This document shows positions 1 through 12,579 of a DNA stretch of 64,000 nucleotides, one piece after another. The stretch comes from Topomyia yanbarensis (taxonomy: Eukaryota; Arthropoda; Insecta; Diptera; Culicidae). Position 1 is the stretch's first letter; every line of letters begins with the position of its first letter. The notes beneath the pieces were generated by a model. The model was not told where the DNA came from, made no database searches, and worked only from the letters and a program-made list of their open reading frames with translations. A program made the translations under genes and the position numbers. The DNA lies in contig NC_080671.1 in NCBI RefSeq assembly GCF_030247195.1, positions 33,640,343-33,704,342 of the forward strand, read 5' to 3'.

Positions 1-20
1 TGTTGTTGTTGCCTGGACAT

Positions 21-781
21 TAGAGTGTGACATGATTAAATAAAAAAAAATAAAATTTGGCTCCAAGTTACTTTTTGGGTCCCATTTAGCTCCCAGAACA
101 ACTCTGCAAACTTTTAGCTCGATCGGTGATACTATATTTTTGCGCCCACAGTTTAAAGTTTACATGGGATTTCGTATGGGAAAATCGTCTTTTGCAAAAT
201 AATTCTTCCAAGAGTCGCCCGTTACCTCCTAAAAATAAATAGATGTCTGATTTTATAGTAAATTTGTCAAGGAAACAAAGCCTAGAAGACTGCGAAACGG
301 TCTGATGCGTGAGGAAAAAGTTATTACGCACAAACCGATTGATGCCATGAAGATTGATGAAAATTTCACTTTTCATAGCATCACTGCTGCTGACGCTCGC
401 AAAAATTTTAATTTTCTCTTACAAAAGAAGCCTCAATTTATCCCTCAGAACTCTTGTGAAGTGACCAAACAGTATAGATAAATGATTTAGACACTTTTGT
501 CTCAAGCGTCAGATCGTTTCGTGGTTTTCGAGACATTATTTCTTTGTTAAATTTCCTATAAAAGCCACATAACGATTTATTTTTAGGAAGCAGTGAGCGA
601 CTCCTGGAGGAATTATTTTGTGAAAGTAAATTTTCCCTTGCAAAATCCTATGTAAACTTCAAACAGTGGGCGCAAAATTATAGTTTCAGGGATCGAGCTA
701 AGAATTGGCGCAGTTGTTCTTGGACTCAAATGGTACCCAAAAAGTTGCTCGGAGCTGGAATCTAATTTTTGTCCCACCCTA
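21..781. mobile_element. hAT-type inverted-repeat MITE with 8-bp TSD
   Basis: The ends read TAGAGTGTGACA on the left and, on the opposite strand, TAGGGTGGGACA on the right. The octamer CTGGACAT flanks both sides (13-20 and 782-789), which is the 8-bp duplication expected of hAT transposons. Inside the termini the two halves are extensively inverted. About 58-280 pairs with about 540-760, both containing the lightly diverged TTTGCGCCCAC and AAGTTTACAT blocks, so the element could fold into a long hairpin. No transposase is present, and short frames in the arms are not convincing genes. It is a non-autonomous derivative; its mobilising enzyme would be elsewhere in the genome. Confidence 0.75.
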
Positions 782-789
782 CTGGACAT

Positions 790-1919
790 GTTTAGTTTTT
801 GTTATGATTTGTTCATAATTTGAAAATACACAGCCGCCAGTCACATGATCAGGGATGCCAAAGGTACTGGTAAACTACATTTTTTTCGGTATATTTACAT
901 TTGCACAAGCCGTACAGCCCGCTACAGCGACGCATCACTACAGCTCATACCAGTACGGTAGCCATACCGAGTACATTTTCCCGTAGAGCAGTAGAATACA
1001 TTTTTGTTTTGCTACTGTACTCCGACTGCTCGGTGAGAGTGTGGCGTAGTAAAGTTTGTTCTCACGCTTTGTACATTTTTCTCTGCATAGTCAAAGGGAG
1101 AGGCCCACACACGAAAGCGATGATGCCGGTCGTGGCGTAAACGAACCGCATTTATTGTAGTCGTTTTTGATTGAAAATATTGAATAGATTAAAAATATTA
1201 AAAAGTGTAAAATAAGGAAAGAGAAGCTGTACCGCCCGCGTCTGGTGGCTGTACTGGGGGCAGTATTTCTTTGTCATGTTGCTGCCTTGCTTACAGACTG
1301 CCGTACAGCACTGGGCGTCCTGCAATAGCGAACGACAGCAGCGTCAAAAGAGAAATGAGAATGTAGGCAGAAAAAAATACAGCCGCAGAAAAGGTAGGCA
1401 TTTTGCATCCTTGCACATGATATTCAGGATTTCAGGAGCTTATTCTCGATTTTCCTGATTTCTCATCACGTTACCTTACTATTTTATTCAGGAGTTTATT
1501 ATCGGATTTTTCCGCAAGACTGGCGGGATTTATGATCATGATTTCAGGATCTTAGTCATGATTTTTGACATTTTTGTCACGATTAAGATTTTCGTAATTT
1601 CTGTTCACGTTATCGTGATATCTTATTCTAGAGCTTGTTTTCGAATTTGACACGTGGAGTAATGTGATCCATGTTCATGATATAAGCAGTTTTATTCTGT
1701 GAAATATATCATGATCACGATTTGTGGAGCTCAACGCTCGTTTTCTGTCCAGACATCACACTCAACCTTATCAAATAAATAACGATGTTCGGGGTCCTAA
1801 TAGTTTTCTTATATATACTACTCTTACCTATTACTGGTAACTAGCAGCTGCACATTTCATGAAAAAGTGCATAAAACAAAAATAATTCTACGAATAATAC
1901 TAGAAATATATTCTAAATA
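790..1919. other. No recognisable gene
   Basis: Short open frames around 901-1140 and 1276-1458 lack family motifs or supporting structure. From about 1400 to 1700 the sequence is rich in CATGATTTCAGGA and ATCGTGAT-like words, possibly the degenerate edge of the tandem array that follows. Confidence 0.5.
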
Positions 1920-2297
1920 TAGGAATAGATCGTAAATCATGTGCTAGGAATCATAATCTAGCTCACGAGTGCATGATTTTATGAACTATTTGACGAGCAC
2001 GAATGGTCAGACGTGACTATTGCACTAAGAATCATGAACCAGTTCACGAATACATGAATATTCTATGATTTTGTGAACTATTTCAGGAACACGAATGGTA
2101 AGTCGTGGCTATTTTACTAGGATTCATGAACTAGTTCACGTATACATGTTATGTTATAACGTTACGATTTATTTCACGGGCAAGAATGGCCGTGACTATT
2201 GTACTAAGAATCATGAAACAGTTCACGAATTCATGAATAATATTTCATGACTTTGTGAATTATTTTACGAGCACGGATATCGGATCGTGACTAATAT
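1920..2297. repeat. Degenerate tandem array, about 80-92-bp units (left part)
   Basis: The word AGTTCACG(A/T)A, or the variant AGCTCACGAG, recurs at about 1960, 2041, 2133 and 2220. Each is followed by a CATGA(A)T stretch and then by ACGAGCACGAATGG-like and CGTGACTATT blocks, giving about four diverged units. The array is cut at 2297 by the palindromic element. Related sequence resumes beyond 4562. Confidence 0.65.
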
Positions 2298-4556
2298 TAG
2301 AGGGATTCCATGAGAAACCGGCCGACCGCAAAATATGACCATCGTCGATTCGAACGAAACTTTGCAGGTGTGTTCGCTGTATGAATCTCCATGATATTCT
2401 CTGGCAATTGGAATATTTTGATACAAGAGTAATTTTTCAAAAGGGCGTAAACGTTTCTGCGCGTATGAATTTCAAATTTTTTTTTGTTCGATTACTGTAT
2501 TTTATACATCAAAACTATCTGAGAACAAGTTACAGGGAATGAATACTTCTGTCCGAAAAAAATTTACACTGAAAAAAATGTTGTGTCATTCTTCAAAAAA
2601 ACAAAAAATTATGATAACAAGTTAAATTGCGAAAAAACATTTTTTTAAATTTTTATATTTTGTTACCAATTTAAAAAACTAAAAAAAATTATATTTTGTT
2701 ACCGAAAACCTAAAGAGAAAAGAAACATTTTGAATGTGATTGCATGATGGAGAAAAAATCGGTAAAAAAGTTTTCCTAACAATAACTTCGTACATGTTTT
2801 TAAATTTCATACTAATAGACATACAAAATTGTAATTCTATTACAGAATATAATTCTAAGCACCATTTAAAATCAAAATGCATTTAACAAAAATCTTCCAA
2901 AATGCGATAGTTTTCGAGATATTTGAAATTTTGCTGCTTCAAAAACAATTAAATCGTGTAATTATGCTCTTTTTAAATGTTATTCGCGTTACCCCATCAA
3001 AAAATGTCAAAAATTTAATGTTTATCGTTTTAAAGACGTAAAAGCAACTTTTTTTTTAGTGTATTTTGATCCTGGAGAAGCTTTCAATAAAAAAGTTTTC
3101 CTAACAACAACTTTTGACTTTTTTTTATAATTCTTACTATTTGCAGTCAAAAATACAATTTTCTTTTTGAATATGATTCTAAACGCCATTTTAAATCGAA
3201 ATGCTCTTAACAAAAATTTTCTAAAATGTAGTAGTTCTCGAGATATTTTAACTTTTGTTTTAACAACACAATTATTTTGTTTTATTACGACTTTTTCATA
3301 AGTTAGTCGCGTTTCTCCATCAACAATAATAGGTTTTTCAAAAGGCCCGTAATCTTTCGTGCAACTTTCTCTTTGACATAAATATTGTAAACCATTTGAA
3401 AGTTACATGAAAGCAACCAAAATATATTTCAACCATAGGGTCTGTTGATTAAACTATATAGCTGAATCATATGTTGGTTGTTTTCGTGTAACTTTAAAAT
3501 GTTTCACAATATCGCCTTGATGTCAAAGAGAAAGTTGCAGGAAAGTTTACGGGCCTTTTGAAAAATCTATTATTGTTGATGGAGAAACGCGATTAGCTTA
3601 TGAAAAGGCCGTAATAAAACAAAATAATTGTGTTGTTAAAACAAAAGTTAAAATATCTCGAGAACTACTACATTTTAGAAAAATTTTGTTAAGGGCATTT
3701 CGATTTAAAATGGCGTTTAGAATCATATTCAAAAAGAAAATTGTATTTTTGACTGCAAATAGTAAAAATTATAAAAAAATGTCAAAAGTTGTTGTTAGGA
3801 AAACTTTTTTATTGAAAGCTTCTCCAGGATCCAAATACACTAAAAAAAGTTGTCTTTAAAACGATAAACATTAAATTTTTGACATTTTTTGATGGGGTAA
3901 CGCGAATAACTTTTAAAAAGAGCATAATTACACGAATTAATTGTTTTTGAAGTAGCAAAATTTCAAATATCTCGAAAACTATCGCATTTTGGAAGATTTT
4001 TGTTAAATGCATTTTGATTTTAAATGGTGCTTAGAATTATATTCTGTAATAGAATTACAATTTTGTATGTCTATTAGTATGAAATTTAAAAACATGTACG
4101 AAGTTATTGTTAGGAAAACTTTTTTACCGATTTTTTCTCCATCATGCAATCACATTCAAAATGTTTCTTTTCTCTTTAGGTTTTCGGTAACAAAATATAA
4201 AAAATTTAAAAAAAATGGGTTTTTTCGCAATTTAAATTTTTATCATAAATTTTTTTGAAAAATGACACATTTTTTTCAGTGTATATTTTTTTCAGACAGA
4301 AGTATTCATTCCCTGTAACTCGTTCTCAAATAGTTTTGCTGTATAAAATACAGTAAACGAACAAAAAAAATTGAAATTCATACACGTAGAAACGTTTACG
4401 CCCTTTTGAAAAGTTGCTCTTGAGTCAAAATAATCTTATTACCTGTGGAAAATATTTAGTCTTGCATCACGGTGAAACGTGTAAAGTTTCATTGGAATCT
4501 AAGATGGTCGGTCACGATTTTAATGATTTTCGGACGGATCTTCGTGGAATTCCTCT
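2298..4556. mobile_element. 2.26 kb near-palindromic foldback element
   Basis: The left arm (2298 to about 3418) and the right arm (about 3474-4556) are inverted copies along almost their whole length. For example, 2679-2882 on the minus strand and 4007-4258 on the plus strand give the same peptide for more than 60 residues. Ends are AGAGGGATTCC and its near inverse GGAATTCCTCT. ATATT directly flanks both ends (2293-2297 and 4557-4561) as a probable 5-bp target duplication. Each arm itself contains two diverged copies of a roughly 300-bp unit (about 2690-3020 and 3020-3330 on the left). The unit is recognisable by a CGAGATATTT word and a CGCGTT(A/T)C.CCATCAA word. The central loop is about 55 bp. 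There is no credible coding content. Confidence 0.8.
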
Positions 4557-4561
4557 ATATT

Positions 4562-4760
4562 AGAAATTACCTCACGAGGCTTGAATGGATTCATGATTAA
4601 AATTCCTAGTCTCGTGAAATGGTTCACGAGAAAATATACACAATGTTTTGATTTTGTGAACTAATGGTCCCAAATCTATGAGTAATATCATGAGTCAATC
4701 TTTGGTTTTATGAATAATGTTCATGAAGTTGTAAACTAGTTCACGTACAGAAAATCGATT
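4562..4760. repeat. Tandem array, right part beyond the palindrome
   Basis: The GGTTCACGAG, CTAGTTCACG and CATGA-rich blocks of the array left of the palindrome reappear here. This supports one array split by insertion of the foldback element. Confidence 0.5.
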
Positions 4761-5515
4761 TGGTAGTGACAGAGCGGAAACCGTGATTGAAGCTCACAAA
4801 ATTAAAACCAATATTTCCACTATTAAAAGCCGTTATTGAAAGGATATTGAACATAATTATAAAACACATGATTTTTATTCATGGTCCAGTTTTCGTAACG
4901 TAAAAACGCTTTCAATCCACCTAACAGTGTGATGAGACATTTCTTATAACTCTTATCACTCTCTTCGGATATTATATCGTTTGAGAACATTTAGAACTTG
5001 ATGCTTCGCGATGTTTTTGATAACACATACTACATGGGATAGTGGCAGGACTCAGAGAATCGCTCAAATCAGCATAGGACAACATCAGTGCTAGAAATCT
5101 CAAACCAAATCAATAGGAAAGCGAAAAAATGGCCAATAAAATAGACATACAAACGAATTATTGCTAATGCTCTGTTAATAAAATATCTAAATTCCTCAAT
5201 AAATGCATTGTGGTGGGAAAACTGAATTTTCCTAAAGGGGTTATGTATATTGTACTGAGCCAAAAAAATCGATTTTTTTAATCGATTTGAAGTTTATACT
5301 TTACTCAAATTTACAACGCGACTGAGCACTAAGAAACCAACGCTTTTTCTTGAAAAAAGCGATAGTAGCAGTGATACCATTCAAAGAAAATCAACAGTGA
5401 ATATTTCCAGACTTGGTTTTATTTCCTATTTAAGAACTATTGTGTTTTTTCATCCTAGATTGCATGATTCAGTAATCGAAACCCAAAACTTCATAAAGTA
5501 TTTAAAATTATTAAA
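4761..5515. other. No recognisable gene
   Basis: AT-rich DNA without a motif-bearing frame or a clear repeat boundary. Confidence 0.45.
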
Positions 5516-6180
5516 TTAAAATTTGTGTTTGCTATTGAAATTGACAAAATGATAGTATATATAGTATATAGTCCCTTTGGCGTTAATTAATTTTTCGGTC
5601 CCACCTATCAGCATTGAAGTATCGCCCTTACGTTTTTTTACAATACCAATTTTACAATTTGTGGGAGTTTGGTGAAAATCGATCTTACTGTCCAAACGGC
5701 ATAATTCCGAAACCGTAATTTTTGAAGTTTTAAAATTATGCAGAATTAATTTTTCAGAAAATAGTAACAGAGTTCGTGTCTTTAGCGAATTTGTTGAGAC
5801 TTTATTGTAGTCATGAATATTAACCTGAGAAAATTCACCATAAATACTTCTTGGACGATATACCGTCAAAATTACTTTATCAAATGATGCGCTGTTCGTT
5901 TGTAAAACTCACCGAAGATACTAAACCTCCGAAATTGGCGGTTTCAAAATGATGCTATCTTGACCTTAAATTACTGTTTTTAAACATTTGACCTATACAT
6001 ATAATTGGTCATACAACAGAAATCAAATGCTCATCAAAATCGATCAGAACCTGCTAGAATCGAATGGAAATCGTCATTTTTCATAAATTTCTCTCTACAT
6101 TCGGAAAGTGTTATCCTCGTTAATAATCATATTACGTTTTCGTCTCAACTCGACGCATTCCCAAAATAAAAACTTATTTT
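5516..6180. repeat. Interspersed repeat fragments
   Basis: A GGTCCCACCTA end near 5600 resembles the TAGGGTGGGAC-type terminus of the element at 21-781. The CACCGAAGATACTAAACC block near 5915 is related to CTCCGAAGATACTATTGACC near 7931. A 117-codon minus-strand frame (5516-5869) spans the repeat and shows no known domain, so I treat it as fortuitous. Confidence 0.4.
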
Positions 6181-6183
6181 GAT

Positions 6184-6562
6184 CCACCTAGTGGTACAAT
6201 TGTGCTTTTCTCATTTGTCCAGACTACGATTCCATGGCTGGTTATGTTCAATACGATGGTGGAAATGAATATTACATGTTCAGTACGATTTGCACATACG
6301 TACAATGGATCGACAGCCACGATCTTGAGATACTATGTGATACTGAAACATCGCCTGAGAGCCGCTGGTTTCAAGCGATGTTTCAGTATCACATAGTAAG
6401 ATCCGGGAGGTCCGGGTCCTGCCGAAAATTTTCAACTTGTTAAGAAATTTTAAACTAGTTTTAATTTTAAAACAGCAACCCTTTATTGCATACTCCCTCC
6501 GGGCCGGTATGATTGACGATTTTTAGAGTGATTGCATAACCTTTCTATATGAGAAAGGCAAA
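6184..6562 (-). repeat. Microsatellite-bearing interspersed repeat, truncated copy
   Basis: The copy runs from CACCTAGTGGTACAATTGTG to GAGAAAGGCAAA. Its left edge matches, inverted, the right end of the copy at 26.5-27.4 kb. Its right edge matches, inverted, the GCCTTTCTCATATA start of the copy at 16.4 kb. The interior is mostly missing. Confidence 0.6.
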
Positions 6563-6689
6563 AAAGTCCAAAAAAATCAATTTTTTTCAAACATTATTTT
6601 TTCGAGTTTATATCAAATCTCAATGGTTCATGCATTATAAAGTCATTTGTCATCAAAAATACAAATTTGATTTTGAAAATTTTTCATTT

Positions 6690-7015
6690 CAGTTTATATG
6701 GGAATTTGCTGTGTGATTGCACTCTTCAACTCGTAACTCCGGAACCGAAAGTCCAATCAATAAAAAAAATCAATTGCAGCCGATGGGAAGGTTGTGCCTT
6801 TCATTTGAGACTAACTTTGTGCAAACCGATCCAGCCATCTCTGATTAACAGAGGTCACATTTTTTTCCACATACACACATACACACTCATACATACATAC
6901 ACACACATACATTTTCCTATCTCGACGAACTGAGTCGATTAACATATGACACTCGGCCCTCCCGGTCGGGATTAGATTGACGAATTTTAGAGTGAATGAG
7001 AAAGGCAAAAACATT
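6690..7015 (-). repeat. Microsatellite-bearing interspersed repeat, second partial copy
   Basis: It contains, inverted, the family blocks seen at 16.4 and 26.5 kb: CGTAACTCCGGAACCGAAAG, the AACCGAT.CAGCCATCTCTG block, a CA/CATA microsatellite (about 6872-6912), the ACGAACTGAGTCGATT block and a CGGCCCTCC motif. It ends in GAGAAAGGCAAAA. Non-coding. Confidence 0.65.
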
Positions 7016-7379
7016 TTTAGCAAATGTTTCATAGACATTAAACCAATTTTAACTTCGCTTTCTATTAAATAAAGACCCTCATTACACAACATCTCTACAA
7101 AAGCGAGCTCAATTTGAAAAGAAATCTGAGGATTATGATTGATTACAGAACTCTGGAATTTTCTATTAGAATGTTTTCAGGCAGGAATTTGATATTGATG
7201 CTATTAGGCAACTGTGAAATCAAGACCAATAGATCAATTACATATCAGGACCCTATTCCGACAATTTATCAAAAGTCCTCATGATGTTTACAACAACAGA
7301 TCAGATAATTGTTATTGTAATATTGAATTAAATCAGTCTGCATCAATAAATTTTCAACTTCAATCCAATATATTTTTTT

Positions 7380-7440
7380 GGGTGTTGTGGGGGGGGGGAG
7401 TTGTTAAACCCCAAAACCTTCTCTTGGCTACGCCGTTGCT
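7380..7440. mobile_element. hAT-like terminus fragment
   Basis: A run of Gs, then CCCCAAAACC and CTTGGCTACGCCGTTG, resembles the GGCTACG-type ends of the hAT elements at 32.2-37.2 kb. No partner end or target duplication was found nearby, so this is an orphan end at best. Confidence 0.35.
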
Positions 7441-7689
7441 TGGAGTTATTTATTTCGCTTTTCATGTTCCGATATGTTTCAGATCGATCCGATGGTTATA
7501 AGTTAGAAAAATTGCAGTCAGAAGGTTCGTACAAATGAACATTTTTGCACTGATAAGTTATCAAGTTCCTTCCAGACAACTTGAAGGTGTTCGGTGATTA
7601 TTTCTAGCGGTTGCAGATAGAAAAAAGAAATACAAAATTCGTTTTATCGTAATAATGTTTGGCTTATTTCAATGGATTATTACTATATT

Positions 7690-8500
7690 GAACAATAAAT
7701 AGGCGACAAAAGGTAATCCACAAACAACAAGCCATAACTTTTAAAGTATTCAAAATAGATATTTGAAGTCTTCAGTAAAGTTATTCGAAAAAGTAAGAGC
7801 TACAAATTTGCTGAAGGCATCATTTCGATATAATCACTTCCAAGAAAATTTATGAAAACATCTCACTCATAGGGAGATTAATCAGCAAAAGCACTATACC
7901 AAAAGCAAGGGCATATTGCCTCCATTAAATTCTCCGAAGATACTATTGACCTAAAATAAGCCGTTTTGGCGTTAATAATAGATTACATGTTTTTGGTCAT
8001 ATTTCTGGCAATGGGAAATGATAAAAATCTTTCGTCCGCATTTAATGTTAAATATCTCTTTTTATAATAGTCCGATTTCAACAATCTATAGCTTGTTCGA
8101 AAGGTATTCGTTAAAGCTGTCCAAAAACATATAAATTGTCAATCTATATTGTCAATTTCGGCAGATAATTCAAAAAAACTGCAAAAAACGACATTTTTAC
8201 GCATTCAAACATTCATATCTTGGAAACTAAACATCAGAATCAAAAACAAATTAATAGGGTTCATACTGTTTTTTAGTTCTTTCATTTAAAATTGGTTTGG
8301 ATAAGATCGGTTCAGCCATTGCTGAGAAACACGAATGAGGATTTGTCCGTTACATACACACACACACAGACACACACACACAGACATTGTCCCAAATCGT
8401 CGAGCTGAGTCGATTGGTATATAAGACTCGGCCCTCCGGGCCTCGGAAAAAATCTTGAAAGTTTGAGCGAATTCTATACATTTCTTTTATAAGAAATGTA
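7690..8500 (-). repeat. Interspersed repeat with CA microsatellite
   Basis: From about 8290 this copy carries, inverted, the family blocks ATCGGTTCAGCCATTGCTGA, CACACACA (8351-8384), GAGCTGAGTCGATTGG and the CGGCCCTCCGGGCC motif. It then ends in an inverted TACATTTCTT / AAGAAATGTA pair, a different terminus from the GAGAAAGGC type. The 7690-8290 part has a GAAGATACTA block shared with about 5920. Confidence 0.5.
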
Positions 8501-9644
8501 AAACGTGATTGGTCCAGAATTCATGCCACTTTATTTACGATTTTGGGAGCAATTTTTTTCGTGTATGAAGAAGTTCAACCAGCTTGATGAGGAGGTGTTT
8601 TCTACGGCAACCGGAAGGGGTAAGGTGGCAGACATTTTTAAGCGTCGTGTTCACGTAATATCTCGTTTGGGAGGCCATCTGTACTTGTGATGAATGTGTG
8701 GAAAACCATCTGCTGCTTTTCCTGAGGCAACACGACTGTTTCGTACTGTTTTTTGCCGGATTGGCATCTTGCCTTTATGGGAAAGGGCTAGAACTCTTCC
8801 AACATGCTAGAGCTCCGCCTAATCGAGAAATTTTGGACTGGTATTCTACGGCGAACAAAAAGACAATTTGATGGCAGGAATTGATCGAAAGACCCAGCAA
8901 ATGGGATTCGGTCAATCGGAAGTTTAATCCAATATTTTATTCTGTATTTTAATTGAACTTCCTGAAGCAAACCCATAAAAAAATCAGAGCTCCTGAGGAG
9001 TCAAAAATTGGCCGAACAAGAATGTGTGTAACATTCTTGTTTGATAAAATTTTAATCGTTAAATTTTCTATCAGGGGCTGTGCATTGAAGGAAGATTTGC
9101 TACTTCAATACATCTTTACTTATTCTTTATACAATTTCAGCTGATCTCCGACTAATAACGTAGTTGGTGCCACGGCTAGTCATAAAAGCTCGAAAATTTC
9201 TTGCCGAACTATAATTCGATTTCGCTATGGTATCATCATGGTTAGAACTTCTATTCTAAGGGGATTGTGCCTATCAAATAAACGAAATGAATAAAAAAAT
9301 ATTCTAAAGAGACATTATCATTCTATATAACCGCTGGTAGCGTTTTTTGTGAACTCAACGTTTATGTAGTAGTCAAGCCGTCCACCACATACTGATGTGA
9401 TGAAATCGAAATGTCAAACTTATTGAAGTTTATATTGTTCCCTTCTGAACAAACTGGTTTTTATCCAATTTTCCCCCATTTGGGAAGATATAGATCGTAT
9501 AAATAATAGCTGGAATATATTTCTGCATTTCGTTTAATTTTCTGAACACTATACACTCGAACCGTAAGGTGAAAATCTCTGGCCTCGCCACTGAATTCTT
9601 GCCATTAAAACATCGCATACAACTCGGAATCAGAAGCGCAACAA
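8501..9644. other. No gene that can be supported
   Basis: Moderately GC-rich stretches at 8505-8700 and 8788-8976 have 60-codon frames on opposite strands with no recognisable family. They could be decayed coding sequence, but nothing visible supports a function. Confidence 0.4.
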
Positions 9645-11710
9645 GTGGGCAACAGGAAGATATCGACTTTCAAAATTGTCATCACTACACAATATAGACT
9701 ACCACCATCCTCTCGAGGGAATAATGCCCAGCACTTGAGATTTGTTTTCTTACAACCCGGATCCTGCACACGGTTCATTGTGCTGGCGACGAGTTTTCAA
9801 AGGCTACATTCATATGCAAATCGTCGCTCCCTGTGTTGCTCTCTCTCTTCCTGATCGGGTACCTGCAAAGCCCGCATTATTCCGGACCTTTCCTCACACG
9901 TTGTTTCGCCACTATCATCATCGGATCAGGAACCGGGAACCGAACAAGGTACAAAAGACAAACAACATTCCGAAATCTGAATGAAGTCCTTGTATATACC
10001 CATATGACCTGTTATTGTTGTTGGTCGGTTCAAAGGATAGGATTTAAGGTACGTTTACTTTTCGCAGGTAAGACCCAATCCAAACAGCAATCATAAAGCT
10101 GCTGGAAGTGAGTGCGTGTCCTTGTTTCGATTTTTGTTCTGCCTTATCACTGTACAGTGCCCTACCCTTCGGCGAGGAGTGTCATAAAGAAGAGCCTATA
10201 GCACTTGAGCTTGAAATAATGGGCTCCTCCGGCCGGCCGTTGTCGACTTTGGCAGAATGTGTGGGATATCTATTCTTTCTTGCCACGCACAGAGGACAGA
10301 AAAGGCACACAGGAGAGAGGAAATCAGCCCAGCAGGGTGTTTACAGCCGTACACCGAGGCGAGCTGTTATTAAATTAGGATTTGATTGTTTGCCAGGACT
10401 CGATGGATGCCGGGCGCAGTCATACCTGCAAGTGGTCACTGTTTTCCGCCCTTGGCTTAGGCATGGGAATGCTTTGGTGTCAGATGTGATTCGGATGGGA
10501 TAAATTACAGAAATTCGGCGGGAATGTTTCACCTGTTGATTGTACTGTTTCAATGAACGAAAAAGATTCCGAATTGGTCCAATAGAATCTTTTATTCGAA
10601 ATTGAGTTCCATCATCGTCTACATAGTTGTACGTAAGCTGCATGTAACAAACCCTTGCATAACTATGAATCCTTCTCTTACATTTCTACATCTAGCAACT
10701 TTAGAAATAGCGCATCACCCACAAGCAGCCGTCAGAAACAGGTTTTCGGTGTACCCCATTGAGCAACGAAGACAACAGCGCACCCCGCAAAAACAAAGCG
10801 AAAAACTGGCTTCTTATGCTGTGTGTTGCGTACCACCGACCGCCGCCGCGCTCGCCATTCTGGTCATTCGTCCATGCCAAAACATGCTGGATGGTGTTGC
10901 GGGTTTCGCAAAAATCAAATATGTTACGCAGTACTTTCTTAAGTCATAGTCTGATCGAATGAAAGAAAGAAAAGAAAAGAAAAAAACAGCATACCTTCTT
11001 ACGAAGCGGCAACCCGCTAACCCGGCTTCAGCCGGCGAGTTTTCTTCTCGACTCGCAATAACATTTAGTAGGCCTTAAAAACTTGCTGACTGACTGAACT
11101 ACTATCTCTTTTTCGTCCGACTTTCATGCACAATTTCTCGGACGGCCACTCTCTGGCTGGCTTGCTGGCTGGCTTGTTGCATTTACTGGGGCGGGCTGGC
11201 GAACGATCCAAGTAGGTAAGCGATGGTTACGCGACGCTCGCTCCCAGCCAGCCCTGGATTCGGTCTACTATGTTGTGTTGCGGCAATCGTAACTTTCTTG
11301 CCGCCACCGACGCTGCCGCCGCAGCACGGTTGGACGTAAGCCCGGAGATACGAGGCGAAGAAAACCGATTGTAGGAGTGTTACGGAATATGTAGGTAAGA
11401 ACCTGTATAAATTATACGAATTTGCAACCACACATACTTGTTGCGTAATGTGGATCGGGGTTTTACGTGATATCAAAACCTGGGGGGGGGGGGCTCAGCG
11501 GGGTTGCAAATAGCGGATTGGTGATGAATGGGTGCAGGGTTGGGAAGAAAGTAGCTTCTCGCCGAATTAATCCTGTTTTTTTTTGTTTCGTTGGTTATCG
11601 CGAACTGATAGACGGGGGTCGGTGGACAAATTGTTCAGTCTACCGTGGGATCGTAAAATGTCATATGTATTATCTTACTTTTACCGTGTACTCACCCGTG
11701 ATGGAATGAT
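9645..11710. other. GC-richer unique-looking DNA, no identified gene
   Basis: Base composition is clearly less AT-rich than the surroundings. Overlapping frames of 60-131 codons occur on both strands (longest plus 10108-10503) but share no motif, repeat or plausible splice structure. A purine tract of repeated GAAA units lies at 10960-10984 and an 11-G run at about 11482. This may be conserved host non-coding DNA or an old exon. I cannot decide from sequence. Confidence 0.35.
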
Positions 11711-12579
11711 GTCGGGTGTTACTTCCTAAGGTACAACCGGAGGTTTATCTGATGAATATCTTTATGAGTTTATTACCGCTCGCACTGACTATATCTCTCA
11801 CTCTCCTACTGCTGATGATAAGGGTGCTGGGAAGTTATGATATCTATCATCGAGTACCGTAAATAAACGTCGTGTCTGCAGTTGACGTTATCAAGTACAA
11901 CAACGGTTACGTACAGATAACGAAAATGTAGTAGCTTTCTAAAATGTACTCGGAAATGACCTTTCCGAAAAGAATGAATCGGTTTCTATGTTTAAATTAT
12001 TTGTTTTTCTGTGGAATTAATTTGCTTTCATTATACCACAGAACTAGAAACTATTAGTTTTTTTTTGCGATTCAGAATATGTTCTTATGGAATATAAACA
12101 GCTTCTATACCGTGAATCTATTTGAGCAAAGGATTTAATTTATTTGATGAAATAGGTTTTAGAAAAGGTAAACTGGCAAATAAAAACAGATAAATGGAAA
12201 CCTTTCTAATTAATTCTGTTACCAAAAATTTTTGGTCTCTCAACCATATAATTATTATGCGAATTATTACGTTAAAATAATATTAATATATTTGGGTTAT
12301 CCACCTTAAGTATAGTCACCTAACTTCGGTTACATTTTGCTTAGTTTTTTTTTCTATCGTAGAGAGGAGGGAGGTTGGTGTATTATTTATGCATTCCTTT
12401 CTGAATTTCTTCAAGAAAATTTAAATGAACTAAAATAAGTTTAATGTTTTATTTGAAATACTTTGATTGGTTGGTTGGGTAATACCTTCGGATAGTGTAA
12501 TTTCAACATATCGGTGCATTGTGAAGCAACCATGGTCTTATCGTATTTTGAGAATAATTCTCACGGTGTGTTTGATAGA
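11711..12579. other. AT-rich DNA, nothing recognised
   Basis: No coding motif, terminal inverted repeat or tandem repeat could be seen apart from short homopolymer runs. Confidence 0.45.

Noticed and set aside
5516..5869. 117-codon minus-strand frame
   Set aside because: It spans repeat-like sequence with a TAGGTGGGACC-type MITE edge and no domain; its openness is explained by AT-poor stop spacing rather than a gene.
6870..8390. CRISPR-like spaced repeats
   Set aside because: These are CA/CATA microsatellites inside interspersed repeats of a eukaryotic genome.
10108..10503. 131-codon plus-strand frame
   Set aside because: No domain, and an overlapping 100-codon frame on the other strand; GC-richer composition alone explains the length.
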